Assembly (NCBI GenBank): GCA_009760855.2
Contig: WPIO01000098.1
Span: 1,255,501 to 1,292,500, forward strand
DNA: 37,000 nt
Direction: 5' to 3'
Origin: Cristatella mucedo
Lineage: Eukaryota; Bryozoa; Phylactolaemata; Cristatellidae
In this document: piece by piece, positions 1-9,805 of the stretch
How positions within the stretch are numbered: the stretch's first letter is position 1
How the letters are laid out: each line of letters starts with the position of its first letter
Program-made: the position numbers and the translations under genes
The notes under the pieces: model-generated
The model's input: only the letters and a program-made list of their open reading frames with translations
Database searches by the model: none
Told to the model about the DNA's origin: nothing

Positions 1-125
1 GGCTGAAACTGATGCAGCAGTTCAGCTAGGTACAAAGGAGCCAAGACGTGGCGGGCTTTGTGAGTCAGCTCAAGAACTTTGCTCTGTATCCTTTGCTCAA
101 CCGGCAACCATCCTAGCTCTTCAGC

Positions 126-127
<2 letters not shown>
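1..127 (-). mobile_element. LINE-A fragment (RT C-terminal region), cut by window start
   Basis: The stretch matches 35899-36024 almost base for base, including the phrase 'cagcagttcagctagg' and 'gctctgtatcctttgctc'. That part of LINE-A encodes, on the minus strand, the region after the reverse transcriptase core, where the better copy at 35848-36033 reads like the usual CR1/L2 'LLKELGWLSVEQRIQ' segment. The copy continues leftward out of the window, and its 5' side ends at base 127, where an (AT)n run starts. Similarity is seen directly; the family assignment follows from the longer copies. Confidence 0.8.

Positions 128-157
<30 letters not shown>
128..157. repeat. (AT)n microsatellite
   Basis: About 15 uninterrupted AT units begin exactly where the LINE-A fragment loses similarity. 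It may have grown at the truncation point of the element. Confidence 0.95.
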
Positions 158-160
<3 letters not shown>

Positions 161-1126
161 TCTTTAAGTTTAATTATACATTCAACATGCGTGAGGAAAT
201 GTCCGACCCTGGAGAACGTCCTGAAGTAAATGTCCTAGGATCCACGGGGGGGGGGGATACCTGCAAAGGAGGACGTCCAGGGGAAAATGTCCTACAACCC
301 GGAAGCACATATTTGAGGGCAATGCACTGCAATCGACAGCAATGGCTCAGCTTCTACGGCCATTTTTTTCACATTGGCAGTAAGTCGGTTGCTTGAAACT
401 TCAATTATCATGCCGAATAACGTTTAGTATGGGTACATGTACTTCAATCCATTGTACTCGTCCATCTCAGGCGAGAAATGGCCATCGCAGGCAATGGTTG
501 GGAAAATATGCTAATCTGTGGTGCCCCATTTCAACTAGAATCATACCTGTTGGGAGGTCTTTTAATCGCTCTCGTTACTACAGGGCGTGGTGTTAAAAGT
601 TTTACTACATCCTTTCAATCAATCATGAGTGTACAATTGAGGTCGAAGCGAGGCAAGTGACGGCTATGGTTCAGGAAAATGTTGCAATTCCAAACACACC
701 GTCACAAGTGAACGGATATTTGCAGGGTGATGCTCCCTTTTAGGTGGATTGAAGATTATCATCAAAATATACAAAGCTGTTTCAGCTTCCTCGTCGGTCT
801 AACTTTGCTAACCCTCATCTTGATTCGCACTAAAATGTCAGAGCCAAACCTAAATATGCTGACACCTACGCCATGTTTAAAATTTATAAATTTTGTAAAG
901 CCTAGCAACATATTATTTGACTTTTCTGGATTACCACCTGTGACAACGACCACTTAACACGTAGGGGTTTACTTTGCAAAAAAGACCTCAAATGCTCTCC
1001 AGCGTCAGCTGTGTTTCGAAAAATCTTATCGTATGTGACACGAAATGTTTTCGCAGAGTAATGAAATCCGCACAGGTTTTTAATAGGCCGAACAACATTT
1101 CTGATTAACTTACAATTAGTTTTATA
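158..1126. other. Non-coding stretch with one short X-repeat match
   Basis: No credible gene is seen. Bases 315-345 resemble a short motif of the X repeat (27860-27900, 28545-28580, 29115-29150): an AATGCACTGC core followed by a tcGACagCAAYGG-like segment. A run of ten G lies near 246-255. The rest is not recognised. Confidence 0.4.
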
Positions 1127-1615
1127 TGTATCTCCACAAAGCCACAATGAGCATGCGGGAGTTATGCAGTGAAGTTGTGTATAGTACACTCACAGCTTAA
1201 GCGGCCTGTGGTACGCGTTCGGTAGCCAGCAGACTTCATCTCACACAACAAGGAACCAAGAAAGCATAGCAAAGACAAAAGAGAAGTTGAGGTAGTGAGT
1301 AGCACAGAAGTAGCAGCTGAGGACCGCTGTGAAGGATGAGCATAGTGAGCTGTAGGAGAGTAGATGTTGAGTAAGAAATATGGAACAGAGTTCCACAGTC
1401 TGGCACTTGCAGAGGGAAACCTTCTGCGACAAAGGGTCTTAGAGCTGAGGAATGAAACGGCTAATTGGTTGTCCACACAGGACCTGAGGGCAGAGGGAGG
1501 CTTAAATTGGTGCAGTGGCTCAGCCTGCTATGGAGGAGCCAAGCGGTCGCTAGACTTGTGGGTCAGTGTAGGAGCTTTGCTCTGTCCGGTGATCAACCAG
1601 CAGCCACCCTAACCC

Positions 1616-1790
1616 TTTTAATGGTAATACTAATAATAATGCACATGATGGAGCGCCCTCACAAAACTCACTATCCTTCTAGGCGCCTTACATTTCCTGC
1701 CAAGTGAAACGCGATTAAACAGTGAGTAATATCATGCTTGATAAACAACTTGAATAACATGGTTAGATGTGAAGTGCACAGAGTCAGCAT
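1616..1790 (-). mobile_element. LINE-B 3' end inserted into LINE-A
   Basis: The reverse complement matches the 3' untranslated region and tail of the LINE-B copy ending at 31362. Shared landmarks are the 'ctgtgcacttcacatctaaccat' region, 'caagcatgat', then the aaatgtaaRgcgcc tail and an (ATT)n-like end. LINE-A sequence is continuous on either side (compare 36000-36025), so this is a 5'-truncated insertion into an older element. The exact target-site duplication is unclear. Confidence 0.8.
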
Positions 1791-2364
1791 TTCAGCAAGG
1801 GAGATGCTTGGTCAAATCTGTGGGACTTGATAAATAGTCTTGCAGCCATATTCAGAGCCAGCTGTAATAGCCTAGTCGCTTTCTTTGGTAGCCATCCAAA
1901 AGTGAGTTAAGATAAGCAAGCTGTGACAGAACTTAGGAGCTAGTTGAATATTTACAAACCACATGTTGTACAGCTCTCTATCTTACATAAGGATCGGATT
2001 TGGTGGCTAGCTATTGAAGCAATATTCTGAATGAAGCTTTTTGAAATGTATGCTGCTGTCGAAAACGAGATCTAGATTACGATTACATCCCTATCGTTGC
2101 ACAACAACATCATCTATTGGAAGAGCAAAGACTTTTAATACAGCAACAAGCGTAATATTTCCTCTGTGCAGTAGCTCGGTTTTATCGTTCGTAATTTAGT
2201 TTCTAGAAACTTTCCGGCGTCCGGGATCCAATGTCTGCAAGGCAAGCATTCAGTATATCAGTATATATCAGTTGCAGCAGCATATTCCAAATTTTTGAAT
2301 GGCAAATAGACCTGATTATCATCAGCATAAAAGTGAGATCCTATTCAATGGGCCTTAATTATTT

Positions 2365-2508
2365 TTATGCCGAGCTGGTTTGACAGTGGTTAAATTGCTC
2401 GCCTCGACCAAGGACTGGCTGAGGTAGTGGGCTCGATCAGGGAGGCATATATGAATCGCCTGAATAGATACTACCTTCTCTGAGAGCGCTATATAAATGA
2501 ATTATAGC
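2365..2508 (+). mobile_element. SINE2 copy (tRNA-derived, LINE-B tail), inserted in LINE-A
   Basis: The first part looks like a tRNA: 'agtggttaaattgctcgcc' resembles the A box region, and 'gtgggctcgatcaggg' stands at the B box. It is followed by 'atgaatcgcctgaatagat' and an 'agcgctatataaat' end, which is the LINE-B tail. The same order occurs at 9676-9805 and 28205-28345. LINE-A similarity resumes at about 2509. AATTAT occurs at both edges and could be a short target duplication, but this is weak. Confidence 0.75.
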
Positions 2509-2720
2509 TTTCAATTTTTTCCCAGAGATTGAGTGTAAATGCAGAACAGCAAGGAAACGAGGACGGACACTTGATGGAATGCTGAAATGACTCGTGTCAT
2601 GTGAGAGACCTGACCATCGCAATACGAGGATTGAACACTATCAGACAAGTACGATTTAAACCACGCCAGGGTGTCTTTGTGGATCTTTTTAGATAAATGT
2701 GAAAATGCGGTAAGTGACAT

Positions 2721-4199
2721 CGGTGTATATTAGCTGTCACATAAAACCTTGCCAGTTTCCTAACAACTAGGTACTATCAGCGGAAATTGTGTGTTCTGTT
2801 TATATAACGGCTATGGTTTCGGCGGCTTCACCATTCTATACATGAACTCAAAAAAGGTCACTTTTTTTAGTTATGATTGTCACAATTGCTTTAGCTAAGT
2901 AAAATACTATACCGATTGATCCGTCAAGTACAATCCCCAAAGACTCCAAAATACTGCTTCTTCATTCGCCTCTTTGACTACTAAATTTTTACTTGTTTGT
3001 AGTAGCAAGTAACGCAAATTGGCAATTATATTCAATACAGCATTAAAGCAGCCTCAATAAAGTGAATTTCGTATTCCTGCTGTATGATTGAGGTCTGAGT
3101 GGGAATTACTACTAATGTGATCTAGTCAAGCAAAGAAATTGTAGACATTCCTGTAGATTCAACCTTTTGTTGACATAATGGTTCCACCTCTTCCAAAACT
3201 AACAGATTTATTTTGCTAAAACGTAGATTCTACAAATATTATCGTTCTATGAAGTTAAACGTAAGAGCTCCAAAACATAGAATGTAATCCATGCAATAAA
3301 AAGCTTACTCCAATAAATCTGACTGAAAACATGCTCAAAGGTTAGTTTGGCCAGTTCAGAGTCTGGAGCTGTTTTCTGCTTAGCTATTGCAGTCGCTTTA
3401 AATGTTCTTATGCTTTGAAAACAGACTGGTCAAGTGTGAAGCCACGCCCAAGAAAATACTTTTATGTATGAATAATTCCTAAACGGAGCTCTTCAATGGG
3501 ACGTTTCTACAAAGTAATACAATACCAATGGCGACGGCAGACGGCTGACTAAAACTTTGAAAGATTTCCTTACTGGCTCATTGAATAACTACACCCTCCG
3601 AATTAAATTGCAAAAGTCACACACCGTATTCACCATTGACAGTAAAATTCCCTACTCACAAGGACTAACGTAGATGCTTGCACTGTTTCTTTGCATAGCA
3701 CCGACTTCGCAGCCAAGGGCAGCGATCAACTTGTCAACTAGGACCGTCATTAGATTAACGCCAACCCGGACAAGGATTAAGCCAGTGCTTGCTGGGAAAC
3801 GTCGATCACAACCAACATCGTAGGCCTTGCAAAAATTCAGCAAACATTCATACTCCATGCGCATCTTTAAGCAGAGGCAGCAGTCATTTCTATTGCGACC
3901 TCAGCCTGCTGCCTTGATACCACACGGCATACTAACTCATCTAGGCAAGTGAACGGAATGTTTACAAAATTGTAATTCTAGGAGTAACTCACACCCAACC
4001 GCCTAGTAAAATAATGCATGGAGGATTCCTAAATAGCTCAGGTCGACCGTTTGTGGTATTGCAATCCACCTTAAACTGTGGTTTGGACTTATCTTCTATT
4101 TGCATTTGTCTTAGAAGACCGATCTTTAAGTTTCTAATGCATTGAAACCCCTTAAAGATATTCAACTGACATTGTCATTTAGCACCGAAGGCAGCCCGG
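2721..4199. other. About 1.5 kb with nothing recognisable
   Basis: The sequence is A/T-rich with short frames only. No similarity to the LINE, SINE, X or Y repeats of this window was found by eye. It could be very old repeat or unique intergenic DNA. Confidence 0.4.
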
Positions 4200-4879
4200 G
4201 GAGCCACAAAGTAGCATTTGAAGGGCTAGCCTGATCAGAACAATGTGAGCACGTGACCATTAGTCACCTGACTTTGAGTCCACCCCTGACAGTGGCCATT
4301 TTGCAGGTATAGCATGCTTGGTGCGGATGCGGGACGTCTCCACAACGGTTTGCCTATGCTGCACCTTCGCCACTCATATGGTATGGTACGCGAACTCTGC
4401 TAACTTTTGAATCTCCAGAAAGAAAATCTCGTCTTTTAGCTACAATTGATGAATCGTTGTATCGCTAAACGATACTTGCAGGCTGCCGGCAGGCGATCGG
4501 CTTGAGAACGGTCGCTGCTGGACGATTCGGCAAGGATCACTCCACCCTACACCTCCGGCTTGGGAAACCCTGCATTCGCATATGCATAGCCGCAAAGGTA
4601 AGCCCATATACGAACGATTACGGTACTGCTTAAGACCCAACCTGCACGGTCTGGATACAAATTAGTGCTGACTAGCAGAAGAGCTCTTGATCCCAAAGGG
4701 CTCTGGTCCGCCCGAGGCCACGCATTACGAGTGATCATCAAGTACACCAGACAAGTTTCACCGACCACTTAATTGCCAATGCAACGATAAGTAAGCCGTC
4801 CCAGATGCCCAAGGATTGCTTCTTGTATGGAAGGGTCTGATTTAGGAACTATTTCGTTCGCCTGAGAGCCTACTCTTTA
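4200..4879. other. Probable flank of a decayed Y-repeat copy
   Basis: Short frames on both strands (4440-4640 and 4547-4768, minus) are not recognised. The position relative to the Y block at 4880-5480 suggests the stretch may be the poorly conserved remainder of the same repeat, but no convincing block was aligned. Confidence 0.25.
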
Positions 4880-5480
4880 TGACCAAGCTTTTAAGACTAG
4901 CGACCGGCAGGGGTTCTTTCATAGCTGCTTGTAGGCTAAAATTGGCGGTCTTGATTTCAAAATCCAGCTAGGAAAGAGTAGGCTAACTCGAATCGGCCTT
5001 TTTATCTAAGCATGTAACAGCTTGGGTGTACAGAACCTTGCCTGGCTTTCTTGGATGTTTTCAGTAGCTGTAAGCAATGCGAGCCGTGAACAAGTGGGGG
5101 CTTGTCAAAATAGTCCCAGAACTTTTTTCCCAACACTGTGGAGCCTGGTTGAATGAGCTAGTTCAATTACTGGCGTCCTTTATGAAAGCTTCATTCACCC
5201 TTTTGTATATTTGGAGACTATGCAGGAGCCAGTCTTACATCCGATCTGTTGCTAACCGTCGCCCTGGCATCTGAGATTGTCAAAATTTAAATATAGATAT
5301 GCGAATTGTCTCGATACCGTCTGGTCACTCAGTACATGGTTGCCGTTATCTAACCAGACCGGTGCGACTCACTTATCTAACTAAAAATTGTTTTGCTGCA
5401 TTAGCTAACCCACAGGTTACAAATTCACGGAAACGAAAAATCTGCAAACATGAACCAGTCTGGTAAGTGGAAAATCTTGA
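4880..5480 (-). repeat. Y repeat, partial copy
   Basis: Two blocks match the Y copy at 11640-13345 in the same order. 'cttttaagactagcgaccggc' (4886 on) matches 'tttttaagactcgtgactggcc' (about 12996), and 'ttgcctggctttcttgg' (about 5038) matches 'ggcctggcttttattt' (about 13071). The block ends with 'ctggtaagt' (5469), as do the copies at 8105 and 13334. The strand is given by the coiled-coil frame of the other copies. Identity is low, so this is an old family. Confidence 0.45.
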
Positions 5481-6159
5481 TTATTGTATGGGCTGCGATT
5501 ATTGCCATCCTACTTAAAAATCTACCATTTAGGAAATGAGCTTAGCTGTCTGTCGAAGTTGTATTTTTATCCTGCTTTGATTAGTCATCCTATATCTAGC
5601 TAGCTTCTACCCACATTAACTAAGGTAGTTTCTGCTGGTCCTATTTACGTCGAGTAGGCTGTCAGTTTTTTAGCATATCTGAGGTCGGCAGCTGCTCGAA
5701 CACTGTCGGGTGTGGGCTATGCCTCATTGAATACTCGTGAGTGGATACCATTAGCTGTAGGTGGTTCGTATGGTGAACGAGCAAAGCCTAACGTTTATGC
5801 AGCTGCCACGAATGTGCTTGTGCTCTACTTGTGCTTGTGCACCGGCTGGCTCATGCGATCTGGTGATGCAGGGGTCAGCACGTGGAGCTTTCAGAGACAG
5901 TGCTAGATAGCAGCACGTGTTGTGATGAGAAGAGCCCCCTCTTGCGTTTGGACATGTATGCAGGACACTTCTCTGATTCGTGCACTGCCTCGGTGCATTC
6001 TGCAGTAACCAGATATGTAAGTAAGATTTAGCGTTTTGAATAATTAAAATAATAATACATTTGAACAGCATCCTCATAGAACTGAATATTTCTCTAGGCA
6101 CTGTGGAGATGCCAAATATAAATAATGGCCAAAGTTTGGTTGTACCATCCGCAAGCAGC
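5481..6159. other. Unassigned; 3' flank of a minus-strand LINE
   Basis: A long minus-strand frame (5751-6284, 177 codons) crosses this stretch. Only its first part, above about 6160, can be recognised (LINE C-terminus). The rest has no family resemblance and is probably open by chance across the LINE 3' untranslated region and its flank. Confidence 0.4.
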
Positions 6160-6760
6160 AGGCCCAGTCCAATCAGATACATGCAAACATATGGCGAAGA
6201 ACAACGACTTTTAAAATGCTGCAGATCTGACAGGTGTGCTTCAATCTTCTTTTTAAATATCATGTCAAGGAAGGCTGTGACCAACGTCGGTAGCTTGTTT
6301 TAGGGTTTGGGAGCGTACAAACTAATCGCACGGTCTCCAACGGTTTTGAAATTATTACGAGGTATAGCTATACGATTTGATTCGAAACAGTGGTTGTAGG
6401 ATTCCTACGATCAGTCTAGAGTATTTCTGATATTCGGCTGCACCTAGAGAATATGGGACGTAAAAAAAGCGACAGTACCCTGAAGTATATGTGCTTCTTG
6501 ATGGTGTGCCGGTGCCGGTCGGCGAGAAGTGATTGAATGTAACAACTGCTTCAGTCACAAAAAGGTCTTCAGCAGCCGAGTTTTGCATTAGCTGCATGTG
6601 CCCGATTGGTCAAGCTCGCAAACTGGCAAGCAGCGAAATACAAAAGTCGTAAGTGGATGCCACAAATTCATAACAAATTTTGATCTGATATTTTTGTTTA
6701 CATTAACTTGAATATTAGCAAGGTTATGTTACTTGAATTAGGCAGAGTCTTTTGTACTCC
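6160..6760 (-). mobile_element. CR1/L2-type LINE fragment, RT C-terminal domain
   Basis: On the minus strand, pieces in shifting frames give the standard order of the CR1/L2 C-terminal region. First is an 'HNLANIQVNVNKNIRSKF' stretch (about 6640-6735). Next is 'DFCISLLASL' with 'MQLMQNSAA' (about 6575-6650), where intact elements have a CNSLL..GLP....LQ.VQNSAAR pattern. Last is 'NNFKTVGDRAISLYAPK' (about 6300-6360), followed after a stop by N-K-L-P and a FKKKIEAHL end. Frameshifts and stops show it is dead. It is more diverged than LINE-A and LINE-B and may be a third family. Confidence 0.75.
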
Positions 6761-7379
6761 GGGGCTAATACGGTTGTGCAATGAGAGGTCACTTTGCATC
6801 AGGACAACGAGAATGCATCCATACTTAATAGAAGATAGGCTAGCAGAGCAAATCAAATGCCTTTGGAATATTTGTAGCCTCCGTACCTTAGTTCTCCAGA
6901 TCTTGAGTGCTTTATCTTTATCTCCTTCACGACGAGAAACCGTCTTCGACGATTTCAGGAAAGTGTGTATTTCTGAGTGCCAGAAGACTGCTGCCGAGTA
7001 AGAGGTTGAGCTGGTGCTCCCCAATGATAGCCCCTAGCCCTACTTTAATCCCTGTCGTCATTGGGTTCACGTATTTGCAACAGAGTTGATGCGGTTCCAT
7101 GCCTTGGCTCGAAGTGATAGCTGGCTCACTGACCCAGAAAATACGCACAGCACATATTATGGATTTTTAAATGACAGAGTGCCCCTACAGGTAAGTCTGC
7201 CATGCCGAGCCCACAGCCGCAAGGGCGTCTTTCGCAGGCACTGCTTATGTTAGCTTAAGCTCTTACATTTGCACCACGATAAGCACTAGCACGACAGCTG
7301 TCACACATAGCTGTTGAAAAAAGGTAAATTTTCAAATCGTCGTACAGTACTTCCGTGTGATCGATAGGGTCGGCCGGCT
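6761..7379. other. No gene recognised; possible Y-like end near 7190
   Basis: Frames on both strands at 6698-7148 are not recognised; upstream RT sequence of the adjacent LINE would be expected here on the minus strand but could not be aligned. 'acaggtaagtctgcc' at about 7177-7191 resembles the ends of the Y copies at 8105 and 13334. Confidence 0.3.
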
Positions 7380-9000
7380 CACCCTGACTGCTGGCTCCCC
7401 GAACGGTCGCTTGCCACCACACTTGGACCGACCTTGTAGCCAACTTTCTCTCCCGTTGCTTTCGCCTGCTTGGCCGAGCTGTTGCCTGTTCCCACTTAGT
7501 GCCGCATGCTCAGCCTTGCTGCTACTTGCAGTCAACGCTGGGAGCTCCCTCTTTGTGCTGCAATTGCCCCGTTTGTTTCCCGAAAGTGCCACGTATCCAA
7601 TAATGCCCTATGAGTCCCTCACCATTACGTGATCCCCTGCGAGCAGCGTGCTCACCGTGAAGCAGGCAGCTTCCGATTTCTCCCGACTGCCAAGCCTGTT
7701 TGTGCATTTCTCCTCTCTGCTCGTACACGCTCTGCATGATGCTCTGCCATTCTGCATACAATGATCTTTAGAACGGCAAGAGCCAGGCGCCTCAAGTCAG
7801 CACATAGTAGCAGCCGTCGCACCCTCTAGTTGGGCAGTTTCTACTGAGATAATCCGTAGAAAGTCTTTACTTTGTTGTAGATCGAAAGTGCTTGAAAATG
7901 TGTTCGAAGAGGTATGTACATGGCACGACCCTGTAGAAGCGGCTGCTGAAGACCGAGTTGGAGCAGCCACTGCGCCTCGTTTATGAAGCATCAGCCCTCT
8001 GTCTTTCATGTGAAGCCACGGGAGCACGGCCGATAGTGCCCCAGCTAAATTCAGTATTAAGTCGACGGCTGCGGCTTACCGAAACAATCACCACCAGTGG
8101 TAAGTCTAATGCACAAGTTAATTGGCCGATATCGACGTTGTGCTTTCCTTTGACACTTTTTAGGGTCTAGTGGATGGATTTAACTAATTGGCAGTTACTT
8201 TCGAGAGCACACAGGGCGCCGAGCAGCCGGACAGTGCAAGACCGATGCAGGACTGCTTAGTTCTCCAAGTGTGTCACTCTGCCGGCAATTCGCTTAGATT
8301 AGCTGGTTAGTATATATATGCACAATACCAAGCCGAATTTCACCTTGCTAGCAAACTTAGCAAACCGGTTGCCTACTATGCTACAATTGTTTCTTGCCTC
8401 CAATGCTACCTTACAGTAGCTTGCTTAAAGCCAATACTCTATACCAACAGACCTTTGCTTTCAGCTGACCAAATACTGCCTGTCGCTAAACAACCTCTTG
8501 ACGTAACCGAAATCTGGCCTACCTGCCACGATACTCGATAAAACAGCATACATAGTTTGCTCTAGATGCTTGCAAATGATGATTAAGCTACACAAGCAGA
8601 AGCAGCTGAGCCACAAGAGTGATATAGAAACCACCTAGAGTAGAATTGACATTGTAACCTACTCCAATTGAACGATTGTAGTGCAAGCATTGTTCCGGCC
8701 TGCCTATTGATGAGAAGCACCTCTGTTACTCCCGGCAATGCTGGCGTTCAGGCTGTCGTTATAATGGTTTTGCCCAAAAGCCTCTGTATACGGAGGCGCG
8801 GACATCCTCAAGCTTGGGGTAAGCAGACAGTTGGTTTGCATACCCCTCAACTGACCGTATACAATTTCGTTAAATATATGCATTTAGGTTGCCATCTGAC
8901 TGCATGTGCCTGCCCGGGGCTTTGCGGGCATCCAGGCATGAGGCCGTAATTACACTCTGACTAGCACTGCCGGTGACAGTTGAACTTATCGGGAAATTGG
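7380..9000 (-). repeat. Y repeat, composite copy or copies
   Basis: Blocks shared with the copy at 11640-13390 are seen at three places. 8270-8292 matches 12461-12483 (tgtcact.tgcc.gcaa). 8566-8606 matches 12719-12760 (gcttgcaaatgaYga, then gcagaagcag). 8075-8175 matches 13310-13385 (ctggtaagtc ... ttgacactttt). The minus strand at 7500-7540 shares a 'gag.atgc.gca' coding-like block with 11780-11815; it reads KAEHAA beside KAEYAA. The order suggests two overlapping or rearranged units. No catalytic domain is visible. Confidence 0.45.
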
Positions 9001-9308
9001 AAGATCAACTACGACTAACTTGAGTGATAACTACCCCCACTTTCTGCCGATCATACGGGTCTTGTTCTGGTGGTGCATTTATGCCTAGCCGTGTTTGTAC
9101 TTGTCAGACTTTATCTCTTTGTCACGGTATGCGACTAGGTGAAGATTTATGTGTTATGATACTCGTCAATATGTAACCTGAAGCACCAGTGATAACTATT
9201 CGATAGTGGTGAGGTTCTGCATGCTTTGCCTGTCTCTTCCAGCCTTCAGCTGCTTAAATCAGCCTGCTCCGTGTACATTTAATCCAGATTGGGTTCCTTA
9301 TTGTGGAG
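9001..9308. other. Intervening DNA, no feature recognised
   Basis: No frame or repeat could be assigned. 'caccagtgataac' at about 9186 is a weak match to the Y end motif. Confidence 0.3.
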
Positions 9309-9457
9309 ATGAGCCGTAATGGCTTACCAGGTAATGTGGTTTCTATTCCAGATCTCGGTCCTGAGGTCGTGGGTTCGAATCCTGTGGTTGGCGATTATTT
9401 ATCAACACTGCAAGTAGTGGTGATAGCCATCAAGGCTCTTCTGTCACTATACAAAAA
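9309..9457 (+). mobile_element. SINE1 copy (tRNA-derived)
   Basis: 'atggcttaccagg' (9319-9331) fits a degenerate RNA polymerase III A box, and 'ggttcgaatcc' (9372-9382) is a consensus B box about 40 bases later, as in a tRNA-like promoter. The unrelated body, 'cactgcaagtagtggtgatag', and the end, 'tatacaaaaag', are shared with the copy at 31754-31897. The A-rich end and lack of a full cloverleaf favour a SINE over a tRNA gene. Which LINE supplied its 3' end is not clear. Confidence 0.75.
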
Positions 9458-9675
9458 GAGGCTGTTACATCAGCTAGTATTTGTTTTGTATCTTGTTTTC
9501 AGATATGTAATCACTGTCAAATTTGGAACTGGATGACTACTTACTATTTTACTGAACTCATTTTAATTGGACCTAAATCCGAAGGGAAGGGTGAGTTTTC
9601 ACACTGAGCTGCTATTTGAATGCCTTGAGGTTTACCGCCTGATGCATTTTACCGTAGACGACTATCACTCGCATT
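9458..9675. other. Spacer between SINE1 and SINE2
   Basis: No gene or repeat is recognised. Confidence 0.3.
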
Positions 9676-9805
9676 TGGTTTGGTCCAGCAGACAAAGTGC
9701 TCGCCCCGACCAAGGTCTGGCTGAGGTAGTGGGCTCAAGCCCCGAGGCATATGTGAAGCGCCTAAATAGAGATTACGATCTCTTGCGGCGATATTTGTGC
9801 TTCAT
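9676..9805 (+). mobile_element. SINE2 copy (tRNA-derived, LINE-B tail)
   Basis: A tRNA-like head ('gctcgccccgaccaagg', B-box-like 'gtgggctcaagcccc' at 9729-9743) is joined to the LINE-B tail ('gtgaagcgcctaaatagag' and onward). The tail folds as AGAGAT-TACG-ATCTCT (about 9767-9782), with outer GCGCC/GGCG pairing. It is the clearest of the three SINE2 copies. Confidence 0.8.

Larger units (their letters stand above)
1127..2720 (-). mobile_element. LINE-A copy, minus strand, with two nested insertions
   Basis: Read on the minus strand, this is the C-terminal half of a CR1/L2-type LINE. It runs from near RT motif A (2511-2720 reads LAWFKSYLSDSVQSS, then a broken motif B), through an intact YADD catalytic box at 2318-2329, to the element's 3' end at 1127, where 'tgtatctcc' matches the 3' ends at 22560 and 35505. 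It aligns throughout with 35505-36841. It is broken by stops and by two later insertions: a LINE-B 3' end at about 1616-1790 and a SINE2 at about 2360-2508. The product would have been the endonuclease/RT protein that copies the element into DNA. It is dead here. Confidence 0.85.

Noticed and set aside
246-255. G10 run as a quadruplex or regulatory site
   Set aside because: A single homopolymer run without further G tracts at fitting distance; it may also be a sequencing artefact.
5751-6284. 177-codon minus-strand frame, the longest in the window
   Set aside because: Its beginning is the C-terminal end of a decayed LINE (GDRAISLYAPK just upstream, then FKKKIEAHL), and the rest has no recognisable content. 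It is not a host gene.
4880-8170. A spliced host gene using the GTAAGT donors
   Set aside because: The donors lie at the same place in several diverged repeat copies, and no open exons with matching phase flank them. A repeat explanation is simpler.
9309-9385. Functional tRNA gene at the A and B boxes
   Set aside because: The arms do not pair as a cloverleaf, and the unit continues into a body shared with two other copies. It is a SINE head.
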